DNA from: Benincasa hispida
Taxonomy: Eukaryota > Streptophyta > Magnoliopsida > Cucurbitales > Cucurbitaceae
Assembly (NCBI RefSeq): GCF_009727055.1
Contig: NC_052350.1
Coordinates: forward strand, 967,965-1,031,964
Direction of reading: 5' to 3'
DNA: 64,000 bases
In this document: positions 32,709 to 44,639 of the stretch, one piece after another
Position numbering within the stretch: position 1 is the first letter of the stretch
Layout of the letters: each line of letters starts with the position of its first letter
Notes under the pieces: generated by a model
Databases searched by the model: none
The model's input: the letters and a program-made list of their open reading frames with translations, nothing else
What the model was told of the DNA's origin: nothing
Translations under genes and position numbers: made by a program

Positions 32709-35660
32709 ATGGCTGTGGTGGCGCCGCCATTCTCCGGCCGCCACCGCCCTCCAATCATATATAAACCAACTCCAACTCCCACATCAATTTTCAAAAATTC
32801 CCTTCTTTCAACTTCAACTCCAAAATCGTACTTCTCTGTCTCTGCTCAAACTCAAACCCATCAATCCCGATCCACCAACCCGGTTTCTCAGCTCTCGCTT
32901 CTCGAAGAGATTTTCAAGCTCTGTGAAGCAAGTAATCTCAATGGAGCTCTCAATTTTCTTCAGAGAGTATGGAAGAACAATCCTGGTTTTGATTTGGCGC
33001 AGAGAAAAGAGGCCATGGGTATGTTGTTGCAGAAATGTGGGCAGCATAAAGACGTCGAAATTGGCCGGAAACTTGATGAAATGTTGTCCGTCTCCTCTCA
33101 GTTCTGTGGCGACTTCGTTCTCAATACCCGCCTCATCACTATGTACTCCATTTGTGGATATCCTTCGGATTCTCGATTGGTCTTTGATCGTTTGCAGAAC
33201 AAGAATTTGTTTCAGTGGAATGCACTTGTTAGTGGGTACGTTAGAAATGAACTGTACGACGAGGCGATTCACACTTTCATTGAGTTGATATCGGTAACCG
33301 AATTTGAACCTGATAATTTTACGTTGCCTTGCTTGATTAAGGCCTGTACTGGGAAGTATGATGTTCATTTGGGGCAATCGGTTCATGGGATGGCGGTGAA
33401 AATGGGGTTAATCATGGATTTGTTTGTGGGTAATGCGATGATTTCGCTGTATGGCAAATGTGGGTTTGTAGACGAAGCCGTCAAGGTGTTTGACAAAATG
33501 CCTGAACGAAACTTGATCTCTTGGAATTCGTTGATTTGTGGGTTTTCTGAGAATGGATTTTGGCTGGAAGCTTATAGTGCTTTTAGGAGTCTTTTGGAGG
33601 GTGGTGATGGCTTGATTCCTGATGTTGCTACAATGGTAACTCTGTTGCCTGTGTGCTCAGGAGAAGGAGATGTAGATATGGGAATGGTAATTCATGGGAT
33701 GGCAGTGAAACTGGGGCTAGTTCATGAACTAATGGTGTGTAATGCTTTGGTTGACATGTATTCAAAATGTGGTTGCTTGTCACAAGCAGTGATTTTGTTT
33801 CGTAAGATTGAGAACAAAAATATAGTTTCTTGGAATTCCATGATTGGTGCATATTCTAGGGAAGGATTCGTATATGAAACATTCGAACTGTTGAGGAAGA
33901 TGTGGATGGAAGAAGAAATGATGGAAGTAAATGAAGTCACCATATTGAATTTGTTACCTGCTTGTTTGGAAGAAACTGAACTGTTGAGTTTGAGGGCACT
34001 TCATGGATATTCACTCAGATATTCGTTTCAATGTGACGAATTGATAAATAATGCATTTATAGCGGCCTATGCAAAGTGCGGATCATTGATTTCTGCTGAG
34101 CATGTCTTCTTTGGAATGAATACCAAGTCAGTTAGCTCTTGGAATGCAATCGTTGGTGGATATGCTCAAAATGGTGATCCAAGAAAAGCTTTAGATTTTT
34201 ATTTTCAGATGACACGTTTGGGCTTCCTTCCCGATGATTTTAGCATTGCTAGCCTACTATTGGCTTGTGCCCGTTTGGGACATCTACAATATGGCAAAGA
34301 GATACATGGATTTGTGTTAAGGAATGGATTAGAGATGGATTCATTTGTTGCTGTCTCTTTGCTATCACTTTATATCCATTCTTCAAAACCTTTATATGCT
34401 AGAACTTACTTTGAGAGGATGGGAAACAAAAACTTAGTGTGTTGGAATGCAATGCTTTCTGGTTATTCTCAAAATGAACTTCCAAACGAAGCACTCTCTC
34501 TGTTTCGTGAAATGCTTTCTGAACAACTCGAAACTAACAAGATTTCCATAGTGAGTATTCTTGGGGCTTGTTCACAGCTATCAGCTCTTGGTCTAGGAAA
34601 AGAGGTTCATTGTTTTGTCTTGAAAAACTGTCTTATAGAAGACAATTTTGTTGCTTGTTCGCTCATGGACATGTATGCCAAAAGTGGCTGTTTAGGACAA
34701 TCTCAACGAATATTTAACAGGTTAAACGCGAAAGAAGTGGCTTCATGGAACGTCATGATCACAGGATTTGGTGTTCATGGACAAGGTAACAAGGCCATGG
34801 AGCTATTTGAGGAGATGCAGAGATCAGGTAAGCAGCCTGATAGGTTTACTTTTCTAGGAGTTCTTCAGGCATATTGTCATGCTGGATTGGTGTCAGAGGG
34901 GCTATATTATCTTGCTCAAATGAAAAGTTTGTACAAACTAGAGCCAGAACTCGAGCACTATGCATGTGTGATTGACATGCTCGGTAGAGCAGGCCGACTA
35001 AATGAAGCATTAAACCTCATAAATGATATGCCTGAAGAACCGGATGCTAAAATCTGGAGCTCATTGCTCAGTTCTAGTAGAACTTATGGTGATCTAGAAA
35101 TGGGAGAGAAATTTGCTGGAAAATTGTTAGCACTGGAAGCAAACAAAACTGACAGCTATGTTTCAATCTCTAACTTGTATGCCACAGCAGGAAAATGGGA
35201 TCATGTGCGAATGGTGAGACAGAAAATGAAGGATCTCAGCCTTCAGAAAGATGCTGGCTGCAGTTGGATTGAACTTAGAGGAAAAATCTATAGTTTTATA
35301 GCAGGCGAAAACATAAATACAAGTTCAGACGAGATTCGAAAAATGTGGAACAGATTGGAGAAACAGATTGTGGAAATTGGCTACACACCTGATTCTAGTT
35401 GTGTTCTTCATGAATTGGAAGAGGTTGAAAAGATTAAGATGTTGAAGGGACATAGTGAGAAGCTTGCAATTTCTTTTGGCTTCTTAAAGACTAAAGAAGG
35501 CACTACATTAAGAATCTCCAAGAGTCTAAGAATTTGTAGAGACTGTCACAATGCAGCCAAATTTATAAGTAAGGCTGCTGAAAGGCAGATTATTATTAGA
35601 GACAATAAACGTTTTCATCACTTCAAAAATGGGTTTTGTTCATGTGGAGATTACTGGTAG
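32709..35660 (+). CDS. DYW-type pentatricopeptide repeat protein (organelle RNA editing factor family), intronless, 983 aa
   Basis: PLS-class PPR proteins bind one organelle transcript sequence-specifically; those with a C-terminal DYW domain usually act in C-to-U editing. I take the ATG at 32709 because it opens an N-terminus with no acidic residue for about 65 positions and many Ser/Thr, as in plastid or mitochondrial transit peptides. PPR units run from about 95 to 760 with recurring [21 protein letters not shown] text. E and E+ motifs follow. The DYW domain has the deaminase-type HSE (about 915-917) and CRDC (943-946), then HHF and the terminal CSCGDYW. From memory the repeats resemble Arabidopsis At1g18485 (PCMP-H8), likely its orthologue. 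The frame is intact over its full length. The edited site cannot be read from sequence alone. Confidence 0.95.
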   Translation: MAVVAPPFSGRHRPPIIYKPTPTPTSIFKNSLLSTSTPKSYFSVSAQTQTHQSRSTNPVSQLSLLEEIFKLCEASNLNGALNFLQRVWKNNPGFDLAQRKEAMGMLLQKCGQHKDVEIGRKLDEMLSVSSQFCGDFVLNTRLITMYSICGYPSDSRLVFDRLQNKNLFQWNALVSGYVRNELYDEAIHTFIELISVTEFEPDNFTLPCLIKACTGKYDVHLGQSVHGMAVKMGLIMDLFVGNAMISLYGKCGFVDEAVKVFDKMPERNLISWNSLICGFSENGFWLEAYSAFRSLLEGGDGLIPDVATMVTLLPVCSGEGDVDMGMVIHGMAVKLGLVHELMVCNALVDMYSKCGCLSQAVILFRKIENKNIVSWNSMIGAYSREGFVYETFELLRKMWMEEEMMEVNEVTILNLLPACLEETELLSLRALHGYSLRYSFQCDELINNAFIAAYAKCGSLISAEHVFFGMNTKSVSSWNAIVGGYAQNGDPRKALDFYFQMTRLGFLPDDFSIASLLLACARLGHLQYGKEIHGFVLRNGLEMDSFVAVSLLSLYIHSSKPLYARTYFERMGNKNLVCWNAMLSGYSQNELPNEALSLFREMLSEQLETNKISIVSILGACSQLSALGLGKEVHCFVLKNCLIEDNFVACSLMDMYAKSGCLGQSQRIFNRLNAKEVASWNVMITGFGVHGQGNKAMELFEEMQRSGKQPDRFTFLGVLQAYCHAGLVSEGLYYLAQMKSLYKLEPELEHYACVIDMLGRAGRLNEALNLINDMPEEPDAKIWSSLLSSSRTYGDLEMGEKFAGKLLALEANKTDSYVSISNLYATAGKWDHVRMVRQKMKDLSLQKDAGCSWIELRGKIYSFIAGENINTSSDEIRKMWNRLEKQIVEIGYTPDSSCVLHELEEVEKIKMLKGHSEKLAISFGFLKTKEGTTLRISKSLRICRDCHNAAKFISKAAERQIIIRDNKRFHHFKNGFCSCGDYW

Positions 35661-36113
35661 AGGAAGATCATGAAACTATTTCTTGACTTTTCATCAAGAT
35701 TCTCAGACCAGTACCCAGAAAAAGGAAATGGAGCAAATTGCAAAATGGCCCCTTATGAAAAAGTTATTTTCTTTGAGATGCTGTTATTAAATTGAAAATT
35801 GAGTTAACTTAAATCAACTTAGAATCATAGACCAACAACAAATAACTTGAAGATCGAATTTTTATCAATAGGTTCCTCAGTTACTGAAAGAAAACTCATA
35901 CCCATCAATCTATATTGGGAGAAGACAATGAAAAAGATATTTTAAATTTTTATTTATTTATTTGTTTAAACCTTTATAAGGTTTGGCGAGAAACTGTTTG
36001 TAGCACTGTTATTTATTTCTTTCACAATTCGAAGTTTCGTCTTCTCTTTACTGATATTGTTCGCCGTTCGGAAAATCGAGAAGATAGAACAGAAAAGTGA
36101 TTTGGAGAGCGGC
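35661..36113. other. Spacer with probable promoter of the next gene
   Basis: A 450-bp spacer separates two plus-strand genes. A TATA-like TTTATAAGG lies at about 35972-35980, followed by TTTGGCGAGAAA. Nothing else is recognised. Confidence 0.45.
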
Positions 36114-38254
36114 ATGCTGTCGTCTGCGTCAGCTCCGGCCTCTCCTCCGTCGGCGTCTCATTCACAGAATTCTGCTACCCAATCTTCCCCTCGCAAACAC
36201 TTAGTATGTTTTCTTCTTTATTCTCTTTCTCGTTGTTTTTCTGCTGCTTGTGTTGATTCTTCTTGGGTTTCAATATCTTCGAAGGCCGAGGCTGCAACCA
36301 ATAATGACGGACTTCTTAATGCCGAGGAGAAGAAACCCGATTTATCGGATCAATTTGAGTATGCCCTTTTCTTTTTCTTCCTCTCTGTGTTTGATTTGAA
36401 GTTGAAATTGGTACTGTTTCAATATCTCAACAGTTTTCTACTGCAGTTCCTTTCACTTTGCGATCTTTTTTATGGTTTTCCCTCTGATTTGTTTGAATAT
36501 TCGATAGGAAAATTTTGTAAATTACGTACGTTTCTTTCCTCTAATTTTCTCTGCGAATCGAAATTGAACATGAAGTTTTGTACTCTGTACTCTGCTTCTT
36601 TTCAAAGTGAAGAAGATGAAACGAGTTCGTCATCGAGAAAATTTCAAGCTTCATATTTATTTATCTAAAACTCAAAATTTTCAATCCATTAGATGAAAAA
36701 AGAGATGTATTAGGAGGGAAAAAGAAAACCCTAGTTCGTTGCTTGCATTATCTCTAGTTTTAGTCGGAACTAATTTTCATGGATATCATCAATGAAAGAC
36801 AAAATTCGAAAGCTTCGATTATTCTCAAGCGTAAGGATATAAAGTTACTACAAATGGAACCTGAGATTTTTTTTTTTTCCCCTTTTCCAATTTGTAGTGC
36901 TAGTTCTTGAGAATGGTAGGATGGGAAAATGAGACAGATGTTTGGTCACTAACTTCCCATTTTTCCAAATAAGACATGGAATCTCATAATCTCATTCAAA
37001 GGGACAAAATAGATTACCCCAAAATATAAGTAGTCATTATCAGGTTCTGATTGGGAATTTCTTTTGCTCATCATGAAATGTGAAGGTTTTCTTAACAGTC
37101 CGTACGTGTTATCTTTTATTAAAACCAAAATCGTCGAATTACCTTTCTAAACCTCAGAAGACAAGATATGAAGAATAACCTCTGGAAGTTGTTTAATCTT
37201 GTTCTTCTTCTTCACTCTCATGAAAACTTAGTTACATCCTCTGCTACATGATTGAATTTACTATTTTTATCTTTGTTATTCCCCTTATGGAGATGGGCTA
37301 TTGTCTTATCATCTGTCATTGATTTTGGACTTCTGGGTCTAGTGAAAATATGGGAAGGAGACAATTGAGTGGTGAAATTTTCTTTCAATAACCGGAGACG
37401 TTCTGGACAACTCATGGCCTCCGCTCTCTCTTATCTCTGGAAAGACTTTACCTATCTGGCCTTCACCTGTAGAAATTATCTGTGTACTGCCTTGTTTAAG
37501 AACTCTTATTTACTTGCTTCCCAATTATCTGTATAGTATATTGAATGGATGTCAATAGTCTCCTTTGACCCCTTTTGACTACAAGAACTAAATTAACGAG
37601 AATTTGTTCTCCTTTAGATAGCGATAGTGGCTCAATGTCGTGCTATGTGTATTTTTTCCAGAGATTTTGATCATTTCAATTCCAGTCAGAAGTACAAGAA
37701 ATATGAAGCTGACTTCGCTCAACGCCTAATGGCCAAATACTTTTCCAAGAAAAACCTCTATGGAGGTAGGTATAATTGGTAGATATCTCTCATTGCTTCT
37801 TTATAAATTTATCTCCGTAAATGATTTGGCTTTCAAGGTCTTATTTTATAACTATTTGGTCTTTTGGTTTTTAGTTTTTGAAAATTAAGCCTGGAAATAC
37901 TTATTTCACATCTAAGCTTTTTGGTTTATTATTTATTGATCCCCCCATTCCTGCATGTGGAAACATCTACCATTTTTGCAGGAAACATCTTTGAAGAGAA
38001 CACAACAATCGACGGCGAGATTATAAAGTCGAGCAAGTATAGTCCAAGAACTGGCTTTCATTTATCTTTTTTTATTGCAGTTGCGATGATATCATGAACT
38101 AAACTATATTCTTTGTTGCAGGTGGCCTTGTACAAGGTCTTTTGCAGATCCTTTGCAGGGTTTTGAAGATCACAGAAGCAGCTGTTCAACATCCGCCATG
38201 GAAACCCACGGTGCTATCTCAAATGGGAAGCATGCTGTGAAGAAGAATGGATGA
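36114..38254 (+). CDS. Small five-exon plant gene of unknown function, 143 aa
   Basis: I assembled this model by splice sites: 36114-36203, 36285-36358, 37686-37765, 37982-38036 and 38122-38254, stop TGA at 38252-38254. All introns are GT-AG and the phases join without a shift (432 nt). The first 30 residues are Ser/Ala/Pro-rich (MLSSASAPASPPSASHSQNS). The second exon is polar and acidic. Exons 3-5 look like the conserved part: KYKKYEADFAQRLMAKYF, NLYGGNIFEENTTIDGEI, KWPCTRSFADPLQGFEDH. The tail is Ser/Lys-rich. There is no signal peptide, membrane segment or catalytic motif that I can see. I do not recognise the family well enough to name it. The acceptor of exon 2 (TCTTCGAAG) is the weakest splice call. 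It lies head-to-tail behind the PPR gene and faces the CTF4-like gene. Confidence 0.75.
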
Positions 38255-38326
38255 TATGTTTTAAGAATGAATAAGATGAAGCCTGGGGCATGGGACTGTG
38301 TAGCTCAGTGCAGATGATTTTTGGGT

Positions 38327-38646
38327 AAATTGCAAAAACCATAACTATAGTGGTAGTTGCAATTACCCTCGAACTTTCAATCGTAAAAATTGAGCTCTCA
38401 AACCTATATGCGTGTTAAAGTTGGACCATCAAACTTACAATAGTTCTAAAAATTGAACTCCCAAATGATAAAAATAGAACCAATTTGTACAATTGTTACA
38501 ATTTCTTCAATTATGTAAGTTTGGAGGTACAATTTTAACACTTGTTTAAGTTTGAAGAGTCGACTTTTATAATTGAAATTTCTATATTATAATTGCAACT
38601 ACCACCATAGTTTAAAGGTGGTTTTGCAACGGTGCAATTGCAATTT
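38327..38646. mobile_element. Foldback element or MITE with long inverted arms
   Basis: The left arm (AAATTGCAAAAACC, then TAGTGGTAGTTGCAATTA) and the right arm (TAATTGCAACTACCACCATAG, GGTTTTGCAAC, GCAATTTG) are inverted copies. The inner parts (TGTTAAAGTTGGACCATC, CAAACTTAC; GTAAGTTTGGAGGTAC, TTTTAACAC) also pair, so nearly the whole 320 bp folds into one imperfect hairpin. No coding. The flanking target duplication is not clear; superfamily is unknown. Confidence 0.7.
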
Positions 38647-39631
38647 GCTTTAAATTGTTTTATACACTTTTTAGCTATAGCAAATAGTCGCATTTAATTT
38701 ATTTTTAATCCTGATTTTAACCTAAACAAACATTCATAATGCTCTGCAGTTGCCTTTCTTGGCAGTATGTTATATATATTAGCCATTAGGAGCAGCAAAT
38801 TTACCATTGATTTATATAAAATTATCAAACAGCAGTGAAAAATCAATTATAGCCAAAATTTGATTGAGGTATATACAATCAACTGGAGAGAATTTTTTTT
38901 GTTGGGTAGAAAATTTGAATATTTATATGCTCATCTGGGAGAGGTCAAAAGCTGAAAATTTTAGTCAAAACAAGCATACATCATATGCATAAACTAAAAG
39001 ATTCGGATTTTAAATCCCTCACCCTCTACTGTAATAAAAAAAATATATCTTACATCTAGAGAAAATATCGATATGCATATGCATGAATATCTTCGAAAAT
39101 TTTATAGAAGTCGAGTATTTAAATTAATACATAATTATTTCACATATTTTTTATATATTAAAATCACTTATTGATATTACATTCATAGTAATATTCTTTT
39201 TTTATATGTTTCATCATTCATCCCATGTAGATATTGACATGTGGACAAAAAAAATTCACATTTTAGATTCATATTAGTGATATTTTATTGTATTTTTTTC
39301 AATATAATGAAAATGTCAATGTCAGCTCACATGCACACAAAGCAATATTGATAATAGAACTGTACATTCTCATTGCTTGCGAATTCGTCACAACCAAAAA
39401 GTTGCAGGTCAGACAAATTAATATAATTACATTACATAAGGATTGTTTCTTAATTCCTACCACCTCATAATTTACACTGAACTAATCTTCCTAGAGATCC
39501 TAAACAACAAATTCAAGTATCAAAAAAGCAACAATGCGGTGGTTTAAGATCAACCAGCTCGAATTGAACAATATAACCCCATCTAACGAACTCTATATAT
39601 AATGTGAATGAGGTTCTAGTTTAGAGGCAAA
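38647..39631. other. AT-rich intergenic region between convergent genes
   Basis: About 1 kb of AT-rich DNA holding the 3' flanks of both genes. I see no gene, repeat family or structured RNA. Confidence 0.6.
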
Positions 39632-42600
39632 TTACTTGATTGACGACTTCAAGAATGGATTCGAGGGGCGATTACTTGGAACTTGATTTACACCTCCTGG
39701 CTTCACATTCTGATTATTAGATGACTTGAAATGTTGGTTGGTTTCAAGGCTGGACTCTACCTTAATCAATGACACTGCATTTTTCGCATCTGCTACATTT
39801 GTGTTGTGCAATTTTGGTGTCTCGTTTACCCCTGAAGTTTGTTTATCTTCTTGTTTTCCAGAATTGGACTTTGCTCCTTCAGACTTGAGTTTCTTTGTAA
39901 ACAAAGTTGCAGAGAGTATTGGGGCTTTAAGTGAGCATGGGACAGTAACTTCTGAAGTTTTGGCTTTTACTGCAGAATTTAGTGTATCGCTGGTTGCAAC
40001 ATTAGGTAAGACAGATCCATTGGAGGTAGGTCTTGAAAGGGTGGTTTCTACAGTCCCTTTGGTTTCATTAAGCAATCTTTCCTGAGATCAGAAAAAGAAT
40101 AAAAGTTGATGATAAGCAAATACTTACGTATATAAAAATGAGACCCCATTGGTAAGATTAAAAGATTTAAGGCCGTTTCTGGAAGTTTTTCCTACCTCTA
40201 GTATAGCATTGAAACGTTCAGCTAAGTTAGGAAGTTTCAAAGCAGTAACTAGCTTAATTGCACCCTTAACTGATTTCTCCAGCGACAAAAGTTTTACGAG
40301 TTCGGTAGCCCTGACAAGCTTATCACCTGGCAAAATTCATCAATGACCAGTTAGATGAAATCTCAGATCGTTGGTTTTAATTCCTTGTCAAAGGCAAAAG
40401 CCATATAGGAAGATGAAATGTAAACTATCTGGACGTTAAAGTTAAAAATCCCAACCGTTGCAGCAGGAAGCAATGAGCCTTAAGATGCATCTGTCTTGAG
40501 CAGCTTCAATACTGAATGCCTCATCATCCAGTTCAGTGTCGTACAATCCAAGTAATGCCATTTCTTCCATTCTGCCATGGATCTGTAGCGTACATTCACA
40601 TTACTTAGACAGCGAAAGCATATGAAAGGAGACGTATATTATAAAGAAAAATGAAAAAATGATATCAATTATCAAAGATTAGTTCCTATTGCTAAGAACT
40701 TCCTCGATAATTGAGGTTGCATAAATGATAATCTTGAGTAGCCGTAGAGAGCTAAAAGCTATAAAATTGGGACGAGATTGGAAAGCAATGGACAGACCTG
40801 TTTGAGATGCATATCATTCATCATGAACTCATTCTCGAGTGCTTCTGCGCCCAGGTCAGAGAGAGCAAGAGGAAACGAAAGGTTTAGCAGAGTAAGAACA
40901 GGTTTAGGTGTCACCTGAGGCAGAAAGAAATTAGACTCAGCAATTAATACAAGGTAAATGAGTTTCAGAGGGATGAAGTAATCTGTGTTACCTGTGGGTA
41001 TGACTCAGGACTTCTGCATATCACACAAAACAACTTGTTAGCGTTCAACCCAGCCACCCAATAGTTTTCATCCGACTTTCTCTCTTTATTGGCACTGCAC
41101 AACAAATCGTAATTTCAGAAGGGATGGCAAAAAGGACCTCCTACTTTTAATGGATATACAGAGAAAATTTTAGGCTGTAGATCAACCTGAATAATGGTAC
41201 CCAGCTGCCACCATATTGACTTGTAAACACTCTGAGTACACCCTATAGATATATATAGGAATATAAGATCCTTAGTTCTGAAGAACCTACAGAAGTATAT
41301 CAAAAAAATTACTTGACAGCTGAGCTAATGTACCTTAGAATCGTATGAACTCAATTTTCCTTCTTCACTATACCCAAACCATGTGAGATGTGAGCCTGGA
41401 GTTAATGGCAAACATCCTCTTAAGAGCTGTGTTCCATTAGAGATATTTAATATTCTGAACTCTAGCATCTGCATATTTAAAATGAAGTTCACATTAGAAA
41501 TTACATCTTCAAGATTATAGATTCCATCGTATACTTTTACTAACTATAGCCGTGCTACTTCATATTATAAATGGTGCTAAAACTATGCTCACTCCAACCA
41601 ATAACGACATTCCAAATTTCTGTAGAAATTTGTAATACTGACATCAGACATCCTAAGCATACATTCGGTAAATCAATCATGCTCAAAATAGAGGAAATAA
41701 TAATCGAGTATAAACCTGGTCGTTTGAGGGAAGACAGGTTGAAGAATGAGTCACAAATGCAAGTTCATCCTTGAAGCCAGATGCGGTCACGACTGGCCCA
41801 TCAAGGGAAAGAATATGTTTCTGCAATGAAATCATTCAGAAAAATTACTATTTTTGAATTAACAAGTATAACTACATCATCATTCCGAAATTTGGCTAGA
41901 CTTTTTCATTCAATGATATTCAGGAGGAAAATCAATAGTTTCCGTAAGATTTTGTAGTTCTTTATAACTCATACTCAAGGAAATAATTGGCATTTAACTC
42001 AAGTCCCTAGCCTCATAAAGCTAACAAACAAATAAAGCTTCTTGTAATTGTGATATGCTTCTTAAATTGCTATAATAAAGTTTTCTGACAATGGGAAACA
42101 CTAAAATCTAGTATTTAGATTTATGGTGAAAAAAGGTGCATAGGTTGCGAAGATGCAACTAGTTAAGAAATCTGCCCAACAGACCTGTAGACCACCGTCT
42201 GTGAATATGCGAAGATAATTAAGACTAGTAAATGCAGCCACCCATCTGCTACCAATTGCAACAACCTTAACTTCTTCTCCGTCAAATCTCATAGACCACT
42301 GATTTTTTACAATAGATATCCAAGTCAGCACAATTTTGTAGTCATAGCATATACAAAGGTATTTATAAGAAACGAAAAGTTGCATTATTAGTATGAAGCT
42401 GAGACACTTGTAAACTATGATTGAAAACAATCTAACCTCGCTGTTATTTGCCCAGCTACCAAACGGGCGATACATTAGAGTGCTCATATTCTTCTCACCC
42501 TTACGAGGGTTTGCAAAGACGCTACCATTCTCATCCAGTGCAGCCATTGTAAAACCAAAATGGTCATTCATTGAAGGAACTCTTGGGCCACTTCCAGTGT

Positions 42601-44405
42601 CATGAAAATCTATCTGAAAAGGGATGGCACCAGTCATTTAGAAACAGATAAAAATTGTTTCATGTCACCCATGAATATGATTTCTACGAAGTGTTATAGA
42701 ACATAATCTATGGCAAAAGCAAGTGACGAAACGGAACAAACCTAATAGGTTTAAGTTAAAGGCTCCTTATTACCTCTATGTGGGAGTACCCATCATGTTC
42801 AAATGTTGTTATACTTCCAAGCATATTGTAACACAGAAATCGTTTCTTTCCTGGCTGCAAGGGAGTTGCTCCTGGTTGAAATGCTTCCTGTTGTTTCAAT
42901 CTACTATATATTGAACTGCCTACAGTTCCCTCGTCAATATTAGCTGGTTTGTCCCTTTTAACTCGATGTGATGTTTTACGGGAGTCCAACTTTGGGAGCA
43001 AGGTAAGATCTCCGCTATCTGCCTCATCCAAGATTTCTTCATTAGTTGAATGTTTACGCAACCTTTTTCGAGTTGGAATTTCAGATTCATGATGGCTATC
43101 TTCTCCAAGGTCGCTTGAATTGCCATGTGCACTAGGCTCCTCATCCTCTTCATCAAACAAGAGCAAGCCGTTGCTATTCCTTGATTGCAATTTTGGGATG
43201 TCTTCAGTTGGAGGTTTCATAGAAGATGGAACAACTGATTCCCAAACACCATACTTACCCATGACATCAATAACAGCCAAGGCATTGCCAATTGGCTTCC
43301 AAGCCATGCAACATATTCTTTCATCAAATTTTTGTCTATCAATATCCAGCTTCTGATCAACATCCCATATCAGAATTTGCCTATCCAAGGAAGAAGTAGC
43401 CATGTATTTGCCATTTGGTGACCACGACAGGGAACAAATCGGCTGAGTGTGATCTCCCCTCAATGAAAACAGCTTTTCAGCAGTATCTCTGTCATACATC
43501 ACAACATCATTTCTTAAACCTGGGACTGCTAACGTCTCTCCGTCAGGACTCCAGCTTAAAACATTCATAACGGAAGGATCTGAACCTGTGTGTGGAGCTA
43601 TCCCTTTGAGGTTATGTATTATGCTTCCAGATTGAAGTTCCCATAAAATTACAGTTCCATTTGAATCCACAGATGCCAAGTATTCACTATTGGGGTCAAA
43701 CGCCAGCCCAGTAACGGCTCCTTTATGTCCTTTCAAAACTCTCGCAATTGAACCATCGACTGTGTTAATTAGCTTAATGCCGTCATCATCTCCAGCAGCT
43801 GCCAAGAGGCTTCCGGATTTATTAAACCCAAGGATGCGTATTGGCAGCGTAAATCTTGTGATATTGGTCTCAAATTCTCCACCTGCAAACCATTTACCTT
43901 CTAAGATTAATGGGAAGAACATTTCCAAAGAATTATAAAGTTAATAAGCCGATCCCAAATATACATTTCTGGGGGAAGTACACAAACTCAAAAGAAAAAG
44001 AAGCAGCCAGTCAAGATTTCGACAAATCTTATAACTATTATTCATATGTTAAAATTAATTGAAGCAAGAAAAACCAAAAAAAATCGTGAAACAGTTTCTG
44101 CGTAACAGGATGCCAGAGAAATTACCGGGAAACTTGTAGAGTTTGACGGATCGATCCATGGATCCAGAAGCAAGACACGTAGAATTAGGGCTAAGAGCCA
44201 GCGCAGTGACCCCTTCACGATGATGGTGAATGATTTTCGGAGTAGATGAAGGAAGAAGAGAATCGTGGATGGATATGGCGGATTCGGAAGAGGAAGCAGT
44301 AACAATATGGTAGGCTTGTTGATCCCAGAGGATGGAGCAGAAAGAAGGTTTGCCATTGCTGGCGGCTTTGTGGGCTTCTCGGAGCTTCACCGACCGGATT
44401 TTCAT
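39632..44405 (-). CDS. EOL1: CTF4/AND-1/WDHD1-type replication factor (EOL1-like), 12 exons, 967 aa
   Basis: Ctf4 proteins form a hub at the replication fork linking CMG helicase to DNA polymerase alpha. The Arabidopsis homologue EOL1 was also tied to LHP1/PRC2 chromatin inheritance. Exons (minus strand, high to low): 44405-44126, 43882-42774, 42613-42437, 42298-42185, 41820-41716, 41468-41334, 41242-41187, 41094-40992, 40914-40798, 40582-40456, 40326-40196, 40081-39632. All introns are GT-AG and the phases close (2904 nt with stop). Residues 1 to about 320 are WD40 repeats (LASGSMDRSVKLY, VLKGHKGAVTGLAFDPNSEYLASV, YMATSSLDRQILIWDV). About 335-430 is an acidic and basic linker (LLLFDEEDEEPS, TRKRLRKHS). 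About 465-740 is the middle beta-propeller. About 740-820 is helical. The tail is low in complexity and ends NPFLKSSIK. No C-terminal HMG box is seen, unlike animal WDHD1. The start at 44405 follows the family N-terminus; an upstream in-frame ATG at 44462 is less likely. Confidence 0.92.
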
Positions 44406-44559
44406 AGCAGCAAACAGTGAATTCCTTTCGATTAATAAACTGAGTATCTTATGGCTGTTCACCGGAGCGGCGAAGAATGGAAATGGAAACTTTCTGGTTG
44501 ATGGTTTTCTATGTGTATCTCTTTTTTTTCCTTTTTTTTTTTCTTTTTTTCCTTTTTTT

Positions 44560-44571
44560 TTTGGCGGGAAA
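44560..44571 (+). promoter_or_regulatory. E2F-type site upstream of the CTF4-like gene
   Basis: TTTGGCGGGAAA matches the E2F/DP consensus (TTTSSCGS and its extended form). It lies 155 bp before the start codon of the minus-strand gene, within a T-rich promoter or 5' UTR stretch. E2F control of replication genes is well known in plants; function here is inferred. Confidence 0.65.
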
Positions 44572-44592
44572 TTTGAGGAACATACTTTAGAC

Positions 44593-44602
44593 TTCGCGGG
44601 AA
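44593..44602 (+). promoter_or_regulatory. Second E2F-like site
   Basis: TTCGCGGGAA, on the minus strand TTCCCGCGAA, is a core E2F-like sequence 21 bp further upstream than the first. Confidence 0.5.
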
Positions 44603-44639
44603 CCAGCGCCGAGAATTAGGTTTGATACCGTCCGATGGT

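Noticed and set aside
32814..33943. Open frames of 74-190 aa opposite or out of frame within the PPR gene
   Set aside because: They are shadows of a 983-aa intact PPR frame; none has a recognisable domain.
36057..36668. A 203-aa open frame over the start of the five-exon gene
   Set aside because: It runs through intron 1 and intron 2 and starts in a different context; the spliced model gives a consistent, conserved-looking product instead.
44042..44619. Frames overlapping the first exon and promoter of the CTF4-like gene
   Set aside because: They are shadows of exon 1 or low-complexity poly-T translation.
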